The notes below the pieces were generated by a model. The model was given only the letters and a program-made list of their open reading frames with translations. It did not search any database and was not told where the DNA came from. Shown here one piece after another: positions 1-7,509 of a stretch of DNA of 11,201 nt; position 1 is the first letter of the stretch, and each line of letters opens with the position of its first letter. The stretch comes from Larix sibirica. Its lineage: Eukaryota > Streptophyta > Pinopsida > Pinales > Pinaceae. The DNA lies in contig NWUY0300013841.1 of assembly GCA_004151065.3 (NCBI GenBank), forward strand, positions 54,738 through 65,938, given 5' to 3'. The position numbers and the translations under genes were made by a program.

Positions 1-330
1 GCTAGGGCTTTTTGGATAGTTGGAGTTTTTGTACTAGCCTTGAGAGAAGGCTATGGTATGTACGTACTTCATTCAAAGAGCATATATATATATATATATA
101 TATATAAGATTTCTAGTTGTCCGCATAGTGTGTATATTGCAGATTTGATTTCAACATTTTATCTTCTTCAGATGGTTATTTCCAGTTCTTAATTGTCTTG
201 CTAATTTGAGACCAAGAGAAAACTGTTAAGGGATCTAACACTAAGCTTAAAGATAATAGCACATATATCTATTGTTATTTATGTTTGCTCTTATATCTTT
301 TGTATAAGAAGAGTTTTCAGATCTGGTTTA
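1..330. other. Unassigned AT-rich sequence
   Basis: Apart from the AT microsatellite no exon, LTR copy or repeat was recognised. The 3' LTR of the gypsy element would be expected here or further left, but nothing resembling the 4632-4966 LTR was seen. Confidence 0.5.
82..106. repeat. (AT)n microsatellite
   Basis: Twelve AT units plus one base without interruption, in the otherwise unassigned stretch 1-330. Confidence 0.9.
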
Positions 331-529
331 TGCATGTGAAGTTGCCTCAGAGGGACATAAACTCATTGGAATGAATGGTATATTTTCTCCTTGAATTGCC
401 ATTAATTATTGTGATTGTTTCGTTGTTGTTTTACACATTAATTTACATCACAATCCTAAAGGCTGAAAATTCTAGGGTTAAGATCCGATGAACTTTCTTA
501 AAAGAAGGTGAAGTTTTGGATTTGTGTTA

Positions 530-1600
530 ATTGCCTAGTGCAAATGAAATTTCGTTAGGGAGTCTTCCCTTGTTGGGAATGTCAAGTGTATATGCCACAC
601 TTGCCCCACTTTTACTTGCATTCTATATGGGCCATAGAATTTGGTTTGATGCTTGTTCTTACGTTGTTGCTCGAGAGTTGTTAGTTTGTATGATTGTAAT
701 TAGACAAAGACTATATCTCCAATTTCAAACTACATTTCTAAATGATGTTGATCAATTTGTTGTTTATGTTTGCTACCCTAGACATGTTGTCCTTGAGGAT
801 GCTGAAAATGTTTTGCATTTCTTGTAGTGTGTTAGCAATTACGAAGACTTAAACATTTTGTATGATACCATGCTTAGGTGATGGGGATTCATAGCCACAT
901 AGTGCCTTGAAGGGGGTTATTTTAGTTGTAGAGACATATGTAGTATTATACCAATAGATGCAACCACCTCATCCATTTACTTTTCCCATCACATGTGTAC
1001 ATCCGAAGATACCCCTCCAAGCACTTATGAGCTTACCTTTGTTTGTCCATTAGTTTGATGGTGGAGGCTATAATCATATTGGAAGTGATCCCTACTAAGT
1101 TTGAAAAGTTGTTTCTAGAAGTGACTTAAAAGTTTGTGATTTGTGTTACTAATGATGCTGTCAGGGAGTTCGTGGCACTTATATACATGCTTAAAGAATA
1201 AACTAGCAACCTTAGAAGCTATAAACTTGGTGGTCAAAGGGATAAATGAGCATACTTTTCTAAATAATCAACAACCACAAAGATATCATCCTTACCTTCG
1301 AAGAGCAAAAAACTCGTGATAAAATACATAGATACCTCTTCCCATATCTGATCGGGGATGGCATTAGGTTGGAGAAGACTAGGATAGGGAACAATTTTCA
1401 TCTTATTATGTTGGTAAGGGTCACATTCTACCACAAACTTCTCGATATTAGACTTCATTTTTTCCAATAAAAGTGGGAGGAGACATTCTTTAAAGTTTTG
1501 TGGAAACCCTTTTGACAAATAGGTGGAGATGCATGTCGATGCTGAGGAGCTTGTTTTATAAGAGGGGAGCCATGTTGTAAATAGATGTGATTCTTGAAGA
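530..1600 (-). pseudogene. Gypsy integrase with dead active site and GPY/F module
   Basis: Integrase inserts the DNA copy into the genome. On the minus strand: the zinc-binding end KFVVECDPYQHNK (about 1410-1440; the second Cys of CxxC is Tyr), then LLQPNAIPDQIWEEVSM and the core. The three catalytic acidic residues of the D,D,E triad are all replaced: MYFI for MDFI (Tyr codon 1324-1326), SNTN for SDRD (Asn codon 1145-1147), NGQTK for DGQTE (Lys codon 1037-1039). YWYNTTY at about 930-960 is the standard W-YNT-YH segment. FYGPYR at 622-639 is the GPY/F motif, followed after a frame change by SVAYTLDIP. Several stops break it. Confidence 0.88.
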
Positions 1601-1699
1601 GGATGAGACCATCGCTGATAGTCCAAGGATGGCTCTACTTGTCATAAATAATATCCCACCGAAGTTGAACCATAGTAGGGTCCATTGTATAGTTTGCAA

Positions 1700-2115
1700 C
1701 AAGCTATTGTACCCAAGTATGTTGGTTGATTGAGATTGAGTTCGAGGTGGATTGTTCATGTTGATGAAATGAAATATATGTAACAACATTCTCTTCATCC
1801 TAATTATATATGATCTCAAAGTCATAGGCTTGAAGGCGGTTATATGAAGTATGGTCAATATTTCTTTGTTGTACGTGCACATGTGTTGTTCTCCGTCATT
1901 CAACTCTTGATTTGAAATGCAAAGGGTTTATCATCTTGTAAGAGTGCACCAAGTCTCGAATGCAAGCCTAGAAGAATCACACTCAATGATGAAGGGCTAG
2001 GTGAAATAAAGTGTAGTGAGCATTAGTACTAAAGCAAGGGCTTCCTTTAAACTCTCAAAAGCTTCTTGTGCCTCAGTTGACCAATGGAAGCCATCCTTAT
2101 TAGTTAAGTTAGTTA
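1700..2115 (-). pseudogene. Gypsy RT connection and RNase H remnant
   Basis: RNase H removes the RNA template during reverse transcription. The minus strand shows KDGFHWSTEAQEAFESLKEA at about 2060-2100, a near-standard gypsy connection motif, then IECDSS at about 1970-1990 with the first catalytic Asp kept, then ELNDGEQHMCTYNKEILTIL at about 1850-1905, matching S--LN--E-NY-TYDKE-LAI. The region after that is poorly conserved. Frame changes occur between blocks. Confidence 0.8.
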
Positions 2116-2311
2116 AAGGATGAGCAATAGTAGACAAAATAAGATAATTTTATTAATGTCCAACAAATGACCACAAAAGTAGGTCAATGGGACTAAAAGT
2201 AGCCACATAGTGAAAGGTTCAAAAGCAACTCCTATAGCAACTCTATCAAAAGAATATAAGGATTGGGTGGTACCATGATGTCAATACAAAGTGGGAGCGC
2301 TAAGGTGGCTC

Positions 2312-2680
2312 CTATAAAAACAAGAAGCATGACTCTAACCTAAAAACCCCAAAAGAGCTAACTCCACAAATGGAGAGCCGATCCAGAAAATAAATGTACA
2401 AAGAGAGCCAATTTGGAAGAGAAATGTATGAAAAGAGTGGATCTAAGAAAAGCTTGGCATCATGTAGCTCATCCGTGAAATCATCAATGTGAGGCATGGG
2501 GAACTTAGTTTTGACAATGATTGGATTAAGTATCCTGTAATCGATATGGAGATGGTAAGAAATTTTTTCTTTTCATCGCCAAGACAACAAGAGCAACATA
2601 AGGGCTCTTGGTAGAGTTATGATCAGGCTTCCAAGTGTTCCTCCACAAGTCTTTCTATTTTAGATTTCTGAAAATGGCCA
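2312..2680 (-). pseudogene. Front part of the gypsy reverse transcriptase
   Basis: This is the N-terminal part of the RT that copies the element RNA. Minus-strand motifs in order: HFQKSKIERLVEEHLEA (start of the domain), a block around 2575-2625 matching the SP--SP-vLV-KKDG segment across two frames, SIDYRILNPIIVKTKFPMPH (CVDYR-LN--T-K--YPLP) and DDFTDELHDAKLF (DEL--L--AK-FS--DL). After AKLF the similarity fades into short repeats and the palm with YxDD was not found, so the catalytic core has been deleted or scrambled. Confidence 0.8.
2353..2450 (-). repeat. 30-base minisatellite inside the RT remnant
   Basis: Degenerate units with 30-base period: GAGAGCC at 2373 and 2403 followed by closely similar sequence (AAATGTA at 2392 and 2422), with weaker relatives on both sides (AAGAGCTAACTCC near 2353, AAGAGTGGATC near 2432). 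It lies just after the DELHDAKLF motif, where the RT palm should begin. The 30-base period equals ten codons. Confidence 0.5.
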
Positions 2681-2704
2681 TATTAACAGGGACACACTAC
2701 TATG

Positions 2705-3022
2705 AGGCCTTTAGTAGGGGCCAATGTAATCACTTGTTCCATATCCTTGTCAGGTGGATGTTTTGTGGGCCTTTCCTAGAAGACCAACTTATTTTTTTGG
2801 GGTAGGGTAGAAGGGTTTGGAGTATTTATTTGCTGGGAAGTATTTGCCTCCATTCAATACAAGGGAGCTATAGTAGGGTTCATTTCAATAACATGTTGCA
2901 TACTCCTTTCAAGTGGATGTTGTGTGGGTATTTCTTGGAAAACCACCTTATTTTTCTGGATTAGGGTAGAGAGGCTTGGGGTATGTGTTTGCTCAGAAGG
3001 ATTTGCCTCCATTCAATACATG
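2705..3022 (-). repeat. 159-base in-frame tandem duplication in the pre-RT linker
   Basis: Two direct copies at about 2705-2863 and 2864-3022 keep a constant spacing of 159 bases at every anchor compared (TAGTAGGG 2712/2871, GTGGATG 2754/2913, TGCCTCCATTCAATAC 2845/3004). Both translate on the minus strand to the segment before reverse transcriptase, with NKVVFQEIPTQHPLERSMQ in the upstream copy and NKLVF, a stop, then ERPTKHPPDKDMEQ in the other. These match the gypsy pattern F-E-P-GLPP-R---H-I-L. 159 bases is exactly 53 codons. Confidence 0.85.
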
Positions 3023-3049
3023 TGAGCCATGAAACCAAAGTGGCCCTTC

Positions 3050-3490
3050 TTCAAAAGTTTGTACATGTGATTGGAGTAAACAGTCGTTATACTTTTAGGT
3101 GGTAGTCCTTTGATAGTGACTTGATGACCATCTTAGTGAAAGGAGAGGACTTTCTCCTATTGGTTAGTGGAGTAGGTCCTGTGGAAATAAGCCACTAAAT
3201 ACCCAAAACATCTACTTTCCCAACATCTGTGACATAAATGTCATCCTTTTGGGTATAGTCTTATATTATAACTTCAATCTTGCGCAACAAACCTTCACAT
3301 TGAATATCTCTATGTCAGACTCTAATGGGGAAGCATTCAAAACTATATAGATAGAGTCCCCGATGCTTACTTAAAATGTTACTTATCAAGAAATTTAAGT
3401 GCACTGTCGGGGTGTAGTGATAATGAGGAGTCTTTGTTTTTAATGTAGCCATTAAACTTGAAGGTATACCATATCAAGACTGTCCAGTCT
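3050..3490 (-). pseudogene. Remnant of the gypsy aspartic protease
   Basis: The protease matures Gag-Pol. The frame-broken minus strand shows TFKFNGYIKNKD followed by DSALKFLDK, which lines up with the gypsy pattern (hydrophobic stretch, D-[ST]-G-[AS]-[ST], then H/N-F-[IL]). The catalytic Asp-Ser is kept, but the Gly and its surroundings are changed. Further down come DIYVTDVGKVDVLGI, matching the conserved G-D-[IV]-[IV]-LG--WL at the domain end, and KGLPPKSITTVYSNHMYKLL, a typical post-protease segment. Stops occur throughout. Confidence 0.65.
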
Positions 3491-3527
3491 AGTCATCTTA
3501 CAGAGAGAATCTGAGGGTCCATGCTTT

Positions 3528-4574
3528 TTATAATGTTCGAGGGGATTGATCTTCTTGACTGGAAGCATTATTTTGTTCTCCAAAAAGAGTATTCTTCTCA
3601 AGTTTATATTCAGACTCCAAAGTCAGAGTGGTGTAGATCTTTAGCCATAAGAAGTTTTTGAGGGTTTCAGACATGTCCCTTAAAATAGGTTTTAGAGCAC
3701 TTAAGACATAGGTTTGAGCTTGACAGATTAGGTTTTTGGATAGGCAGGTGACTAGGGTTTTTGATTTGTTACATTTCGTACGTTCCATTTTCGATGGTCC
3801 TCCTATCATATGCATACCTGTTTTTACTAGAGGTAGGTATCTTTCTCTTATATCTTCAACATGAGTCTCTACTTTTCTAGCTACAGCAATGACTTTTTTC
3901 AAAGAGTCAGGTTCAAGCATTCTTACCATAGTCCAAATTTCTGTCTTTAGATTTGAGATGTAGATGTCTTGCACCAGATTTGCAGAGAGTTTGGCCTGAA
4001 GACTTGGAACTATTTAGTGTATTCTTGGATTCTTATATCCTTTTGGAACGAGTGCATGAGTTGAACATTGTTTGACTCACCCTAGTTGTAGTTTTCCCTC
4101 TGAATCAATGCATTTGCAAACTCATTCAAGTCCCCCTTTCTTAGCAATCCATCTCTCACCCCAAGTATTTGATGCCTTATTCAAATGTTGTAGGGCCACA
4201 TTTATTTTATCACCTTGGATGTTTATGTGTTGCACCTTGAATGCTCACTTGATCTTGCTTAAAAATGTATGCACTTCCAATTTACTGTTAAAGTTGTATT
4301 GTCGGATCATCCTCTTAAGGTTGAAATGGGATCTGTAAAAGTTCCATGTTGTTTGTGAGTTTGAAGGGGTGTTAACTTTCATTCCCTATGGGTTCACATC
4401 TTCCTTTTCCTCTTGAAAAATTTCAGGGTTGTGAAATGAGGTCTATTGTTTAAGTTCCATGGGCCCTTTGCATAGGGCTGTTAGTCGCACCAATTGCCTC
4501 ATATTTTTTGCAAACTTCATGAAGCTTTTCTTCAACTCTTCTTTAGTGGAATGTTGGGGTCTGGTCATCGGCAT
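3528..4574 (-). pseudogene. Degenerate gag of the gypsy element
   Basis: Gag forms the particle in which reverse transcription takes place. A likely start codon is at 4572-4574 (MPMTRPQHSTKEELKKSF), 43 bases after the primer binding site; this frame soon meets a stop. Typical gag patches follow in shifted frames: KLEVHTFLSKIK with a later NKASNTW (capsid start, matching KLE-P-FDGK ... WW), LMHSFQKDIRIQEYTK (matching the L-Q--GSVQEY stretch), and an open 148-residue part at 3528-3974 beginning with NLKTEIWTMVRMLEPDSL, the usual end of capsid (GLK-EI---V----P--L--A). No CCHC zinc knuckle is visible where it should follow. At least three frame breaks or stops make it a pseudogene. Confidence 0.8.
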
Positions 4575-4616
4575 TTTTTTTTTGGAAAAACATAACAATA
4601 GCAAAAATTCATTGAA

Positions 4617-4628
4617 GCTTTGATACCA
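4617..4628 (-). other. Primer binding site, initiator Met-tRNA type
   Basis: The minus strand reads TGGTATCAAAGC, one mismatch from TGGTATCAGAGC, the site that pairs with the 3' end of plant initiator Met-tRNA in many gypsy and copia elements. It sits three bases inside the LTR end and 43 bases before the gag ATG, which fixes orientation and the LTR inner boundary. Confidence 0.85.
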
Positions 4629-4820
4629 ACTTGCAACATTCTTGTACTTGAAACGGAACTACTACTGCAACTATTGAGGGTATCCAAAACAAAAATCTAA
4701 GAGTAGTAAAATAAGATTTGAAAACAAGTAAAGAGAGTGAGGGTACCCAAGAGTGGTTTGTACTTGCAAATTTGAGTATTGGATGAATATTTCTCCAATA
4801 CATACCAATAACTAGTTGAT

Positions 4821-4826
4821 TTTATT
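4821..4826 (-). promoter_or_regulatory. Poly(A) signal AATAAA in the gypsy LTR
   Basis: AATAAA on the minus strand lies about 45 bases downstream of the TATA box, the usual arrangement at the R region of an LTR. Confidence 0.45.
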
Positions 4827-4870
4827 GATAAAATGCTAAAGTGTTACACAAATGAGAGGGGGAAAACCCC

Positions 4871-4878
4871 TATTTATA
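4871..4878 (-). promoter_or_regulatory. TATA box in the gypsy LTR
   Basis: The minus strand reads TATAAATAGGGG over 4867-4878, a strong plant TATA box. Transcription would start about 25-30 bases lower, near 4840-4850. The box lies in an inverted repeat (CCTATTTA at 4869-4876, TAAATAGG at 4883-4890), so a TATA-like string is present on both strands. Confidence 0.7.
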
Positions 4879-5002
4879 CCAATAAATAGGCAAAAACCAT
4901 ATTAAAGATTTAGTCACTAAAAGTGATTGATTAGTGCTTTATTACATAAAAGTTTAAAACTGATCATTTTAAAAATTTGGGAACATGATACTATAACTGC
5001 CC

Positions 5003-5014
5003 AGGACTTGAACA
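5003..5014. repeat. Target site duplication of the SINE, left copy
   Basis: AGGACTTGAACA, identical over 12 bases to 5290-5301. It directly adjoins the oligo(A) end of the SINE. Confidence 0.7.
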
Positions 5015-5289
5015 ATTTTTTTTGAACTAGCTTCCTCTTATGACATTGAGGTTAATGCACCCAGGTATTGCATTACAGGGGAACCATTCAATTTGGTTGC
5101 CTTTGATTTTGAAGTCATGAATGGGGGTATCTTTTTACCAAAGTCGCCATGGACTTGCACCTGGCCCCAACCATTGTTGCGTGTGCAGGTGCACAGACAC
5201 AAGCAAAAACATGTCACCTAGTAAGACTTGAACCTGGTGGGCCCTGTATTAGCTACCCTCTTTTGTTGAACCAACTAGCCACTGTTGAT
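5015..5289 (-). mobile_element. tRNA-derived SINE
   Basis: Minus strand, about 275 bases. Eight bases after its start is a box A match TGGCTAGTTGG (5271-5281); 47 bases later is a box B match GGTTCAAGTCT (5224-5234). This is the internal RNA polymerase III promoter geometry of a tRNA head, with box A where U8 of a tRNA would be. The body ends in an oligo(A) tail (eight T on the + strand, 5016-5023). The direct repeat AGGACTTGAACA flanks it at 5003-5014 and 5290-5301, as a target site duplication should. SINEs are non-autonomous and use LINE machinery. The family is not recognised by name. Confidence 0.75.
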
Positions 5290-5301
5290 AGGACTTGAAC
5301 A
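5290..5301. repeat. Target site duplication of the SINE, right copy
   Basis: AGGACTTGAACA, directly adjoining the tRNA-like head. Its reverse complement resembles a box B, so a chance match to tRNA-like sequence is an alternative reading. Confidence 0.7.
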
Positions 5302-5444
5302 TTATTACGAAATCATGAGGAAACATACAATAACTCCTGTACAGTCTAATGCCCAATAAAGATATTGTGGTTAGGTACACAAAATGCTCACCATGCTTGT
5401 TTGGCATCAATTTAACACTTGTTTACTGTTGATTTGAAAAACAC

Positions 5445-6805
5445 CAGATTCATATTGTCTTTATAGTTCCTTGGAATAGTTTGTTTGTAGGATGGGTTGA
5501 TTTGCATGAGTCAAGACAACAGAAAACATTCTATTTTTATCGTGACTGCTAAAAATTACACTCTATTGTCAGGAGAGGCAAGTCAGGTCGGTAAAAGTGG
5601 GGACCTTTTATTGCCCTCACATGGGTTCACATCCTCAAAAAGGTGACATGCTTGGTCCTCTTGTGTTGGGTGTGCTCCCACAAGGGGGCCGGTGATTAGT
5701 GGACACCATCATGGTTGTTAAGTCAGGCTGGGCGGCCATGCATCCCCTATAAAAAGTGTATGGAAGCGCCCGCTTTTTGATAGGTGTTCAGTACTTGGCA
5801 CTTAGTTAAAGAAAGCTTATTCAAGTTTCCAAAAATAAACTCTAGTCTATGAATATAGGCACATCATTCAGATTAGGGTGCTCAGTCTGAAATGTTGGCT
5901 TTAGCCTTTTCTTTAATCCTGTAAAATAAGAAAGTTCTCACCAATAGAATAAAAAAATACTACTGTATGCCTAGTTAAGGTATAGTACTTTAGATTGGAA
6001 CCTGGTTATGGCATCACAAATCATCATCCTCACATCGAACCAACATCCCATTGTCAGATTCATGCAGTCTTTATAGTTCCTTGCAATAGTTTGTCTCTCG
6101 ATTTGCATGAGTCAAGACAATAGAAAACATTCCATTTTCATCATTACGACTCAAATTGATGCTCTATCCTATGAATTTCTGCACCCTATTCAGATTATGG
6201 TGCTCAGTTTGATATGTTGGCTCTTCTAGCATGGGTAGTTAAAGGAAGTTTAATCAATTTTCCAGAAATACACTCTATTCTATGAATTAAGGGACACCAT
6301 TCAGATTAGGGTGCTCAGTCTGATATGTTGGTTCTTTGGTAATTCTGTAATATAAGACAGTTTTCGTTGATAAAAGAAAAAAAGCAATTCTATATCTAGT
6401 TAAGGACCAAGGTAGAGTACTTTAGATTGGAACCCTGGTATGGTGTCACAAACCATCATCCTTACCATTGAACCAACACCCCATTGCCAGATTCGTGAAG
6501 TATTTATAGTTCAACCTTGCAATAGTTTTTCTGGGATTGGCTGATTTGCATGAGTTGAGACAATAGAAAACATTCTGCTTTCATTAATACCACCCAAATT
6601 GACACTGTCTTATGGATTTCTGTGCTCCGTTCAGATTATGGTGCTCAGTTTGATATGTTGGTTGTTCTAGCATGGGTTGGAAGAGGAAGTAAAGCCTTGC
6701 ATAGGACTTGTTGTATTTGTTGTAGTTTTGGAAATTAAGACAAAATTTTGCCAAAAACAAAGCTACTATTATGCCTTGTTAAGGTGCATTACTTTAGATT
6801 ATTGA
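5445..6805. repeat. Three-copy intronic tandem repeat, unit about 433 bases
   Basis: Copies start at CAGATT: 5445-6054 (610 bases, interrupted), 6055-6487 (433 bases) and 6488 to about 6805 (truncated). Shared blocks in fixed order: TTATAGTTCCTTG-AATAGTTT; TTTGCATGAG (5501, 6102, 6544) with GACAA-AGAAAACATTC; TTCAGATTA-GGTGCTCAGT-TGATATGTTGG (5866, 6188, 6299, 6629); then TAGTTAAGG with ACTTTAGATTGGAACC (5972, 6397; TTGTTAAGG at 6776). Each full unit contains two related TTCAGATTA blocks, so the unit has an older internal duplication. Copies differ by many substitutions, so the array is old. No coding potential was recognised. The array ends about 110 bases before the BCCP exon. Confidence 0.85.
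5571..5782 (+). mobile_element. Probable second SINE-like insertion in the first tandem copy
   Basis: This stretch is absent from the second copy of the tandem repeat, which shows the empty arrangement. It has a tRNA-like D-arm string GGTCGGTAAAAG (5586-5597) and a box B-like GGTTCACATCC (5624-5634, one mismatch to GGTTCRANNCC) about 40 bases on. The sequence after box B (AGGTGACATGCTT, then CTTGTGT) matches the one after box B in the minus-strand SINE at 5015-5289, so the two may be one family. Box A is weak and no clear target site duplication was found; both ends are approximate. Confidence 0.45.
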
Positions 6806-6919
6806 TGCTGTCTGTGATGGAAATGAATAAAACCTGAGAGTTCCATTAGAAATCACTCGCATTCTTGGGGCTGTTTAAATAGTAATACATTTTTTTGTGG
6901 TTCGATCTTTATGTTGCAG

Positions 6920-7247
6920 GCTTGTGGATTCTCGGGATATTATGGAATTGCAGCTGAAACAACAGGATTGTGAAATTCTGATTAGGAAAAAGGAGGCATT
7001 GCCTCAGCCTCCCTCTCCATCTCCACCTGTAATGGTACATTCCCTTTACCCACCAGCTCCAGCTCCACCGTCATCACCAGCTGTTGCCGCTAAACCAACA
7101 TATGACCTTGTTCCTGCTGGTCCTTCGACTCCTACCCGACCTGAGGCTCCTGCAAAGCCAGATCAATCAGGGCATCCAAGTTTTAAATGTCCTATGGCAG
7201 GAACTTTCTACCGCAGTCCCGGCCCTGGTCAACCACAGTTTGTTAAG
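6920..7247 (+). CDS. Internal exon of plastid biotin carboxyl carrier protein (BCCP) of acetyl-CoA carboxylase
   Basis: BCCP carries biotin between the biotin carboxylase and carboxyltransferase parts of plastid heteromeric acetyl-CoA carboxylase, which makes malonyl-CoA for fatty acid synthesis; role and plastid location are family knowledge. The exon starts after a pyrimidine-rich tract and TTGCAG (AG 6918-6919) and ends at AAG|GTAATT (donor 7248-7249). It is 328 bases long; its first base completes a split codon and it ends in phase 0. The frame reads LVDSRDIMELQLKQQDCEIL, the usual region between transit peptide and linker, then a Pro/Ala/Ser-rich linker of about 60 residues, then CPMAGTFYRSPGPGQPQFVK, which opens the biotinyl domain. 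Plant homologues I recall have Ser rather than Cys before PMAGT. An ATG at 6897 in this frame lies in the intron and is not a start. The upstream exon (transit peptide, N-terminus) is not in the window. Confidence 0.95.
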
Positions 7248-7437
7248 GTAATTTCTTTTAATGGATAATGTGCTTGCAACTAGTGAAAAATATTCAGGTC
7301 CTCTTGTTGCTATATATTTTTCCAGGGTGTTGACTAGGTTTATGATTGTTCTATAGTTTTAGGGGGGGTTTAGTAGGCTTGGTAAAATTATGAAAGTTTA
7401 GATATTTGGTTAATTGAATTTAATGTTTTTGTCACAG

Positions 7438-7509
7438 GTTGGAGATAAAGTCCAGAAAGGACAGGTGATTTGCATTGTTGAAGCCATGAAACTGATGAAT
7501 GAAATTGAG
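7438..7509 (+). CDS. BCCP exon with the biotinylation site
   Basis: This 72-base exon (24 codons, phase 0 at both ends) follows TTTTTGTCACAG (AG 7436-7437) and ends at GAG|GTAGGA (donor 7510-7511). It encodes the strand-turn segment VGDKVQKGQ and the biotin attachment motif EAMKLMNE; the lysine that takes biotin is the AAA codon at 7489-7491. It joins in frame to the exon ending at 7247 across a 190-base intron. The intact motif argues for true BCCP rather than the plant BADC paralogues, which lack the biotinyl lysine. The domain should continue with a segment of the type SGTI and about 30 more residues; no such exon was found to the right, so the next intron runs at least 3.69 kb and past the window end. 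Confidence 0.95.

Larger units (their letters stand above)
331..4966 (-). mobile_element. Decayed Ty3/gypsy LTR retrotransposon
   Basis: Reading the minus strand from high to low coordinates gives the canonical Ty3/gypsy order: LTR, primer binding site, gag, protease, reverse transcriptase, RNase H, integrase with GPY/F module. All domains are recognised from residue motifs, but stops and frameshifts break them and the RT palm with the YxDD motif was not found. The internal part is about 4.2 kb. The left limit is set by weak end-of-pol similarity (PSEATSHA-like, about 331-354); the 3' LTR was not found and either lies left of position 1 or is lost. The right limit is the approximate outer end of the 5' LTR. 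The element probably sits in the BCCP intron upstream of the exon at 6920, antisense to the gene. It cannot transpose on its own. Confidence 0.88.
4632..4966 (-). repeat. 5' LTR of the Ty3/gypsy element (outer end uncertain)
   Basis: On the minus strand the LTR would end in TTGCA at 4632, three bases before the primer binding site, as expected for a 5' LTR. It contains in the right order a TATA box (4871-4878), a poly(A) signal AATAAA (4821-4826) and the inner end. The outer end is not fixed because no second LTR copy is available for comparison. TGATCA at 4961-4966 gives a plausible TG...CA pair, but any point between about 4900 and 5014 is possible. Confidence 0.6.

Noticed and set aside
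531-827. 98-residue + strand open frame
   Set aside because: It is a shadow of the gypsy integrase end on the minus strand, where FYGPYR and SVAYTLDIP are read; the + frame resembles nothing known.
5224-5289. Functional tRNA gene on the minus strand
   Set aside because: Box A and box B are present, but the sequence runs on for over 200 bases into an oligo(A) tail and is flanked by a 12-base duplication. A SINE head explains it better.
5445-6805. CRISPR-like array
   Set aside because: The units are over 400 bases and diverged, with no short identical repeats or spacers; the genome is a plant nuclear one.
6897-6919. ATG at 6897 as a start for the BCCP frame
   Set aside because: It lies in the intron before a good acceptor at 6918-6919, and homologous BCCP proteins need an upstream transit peptide and N-terminus.
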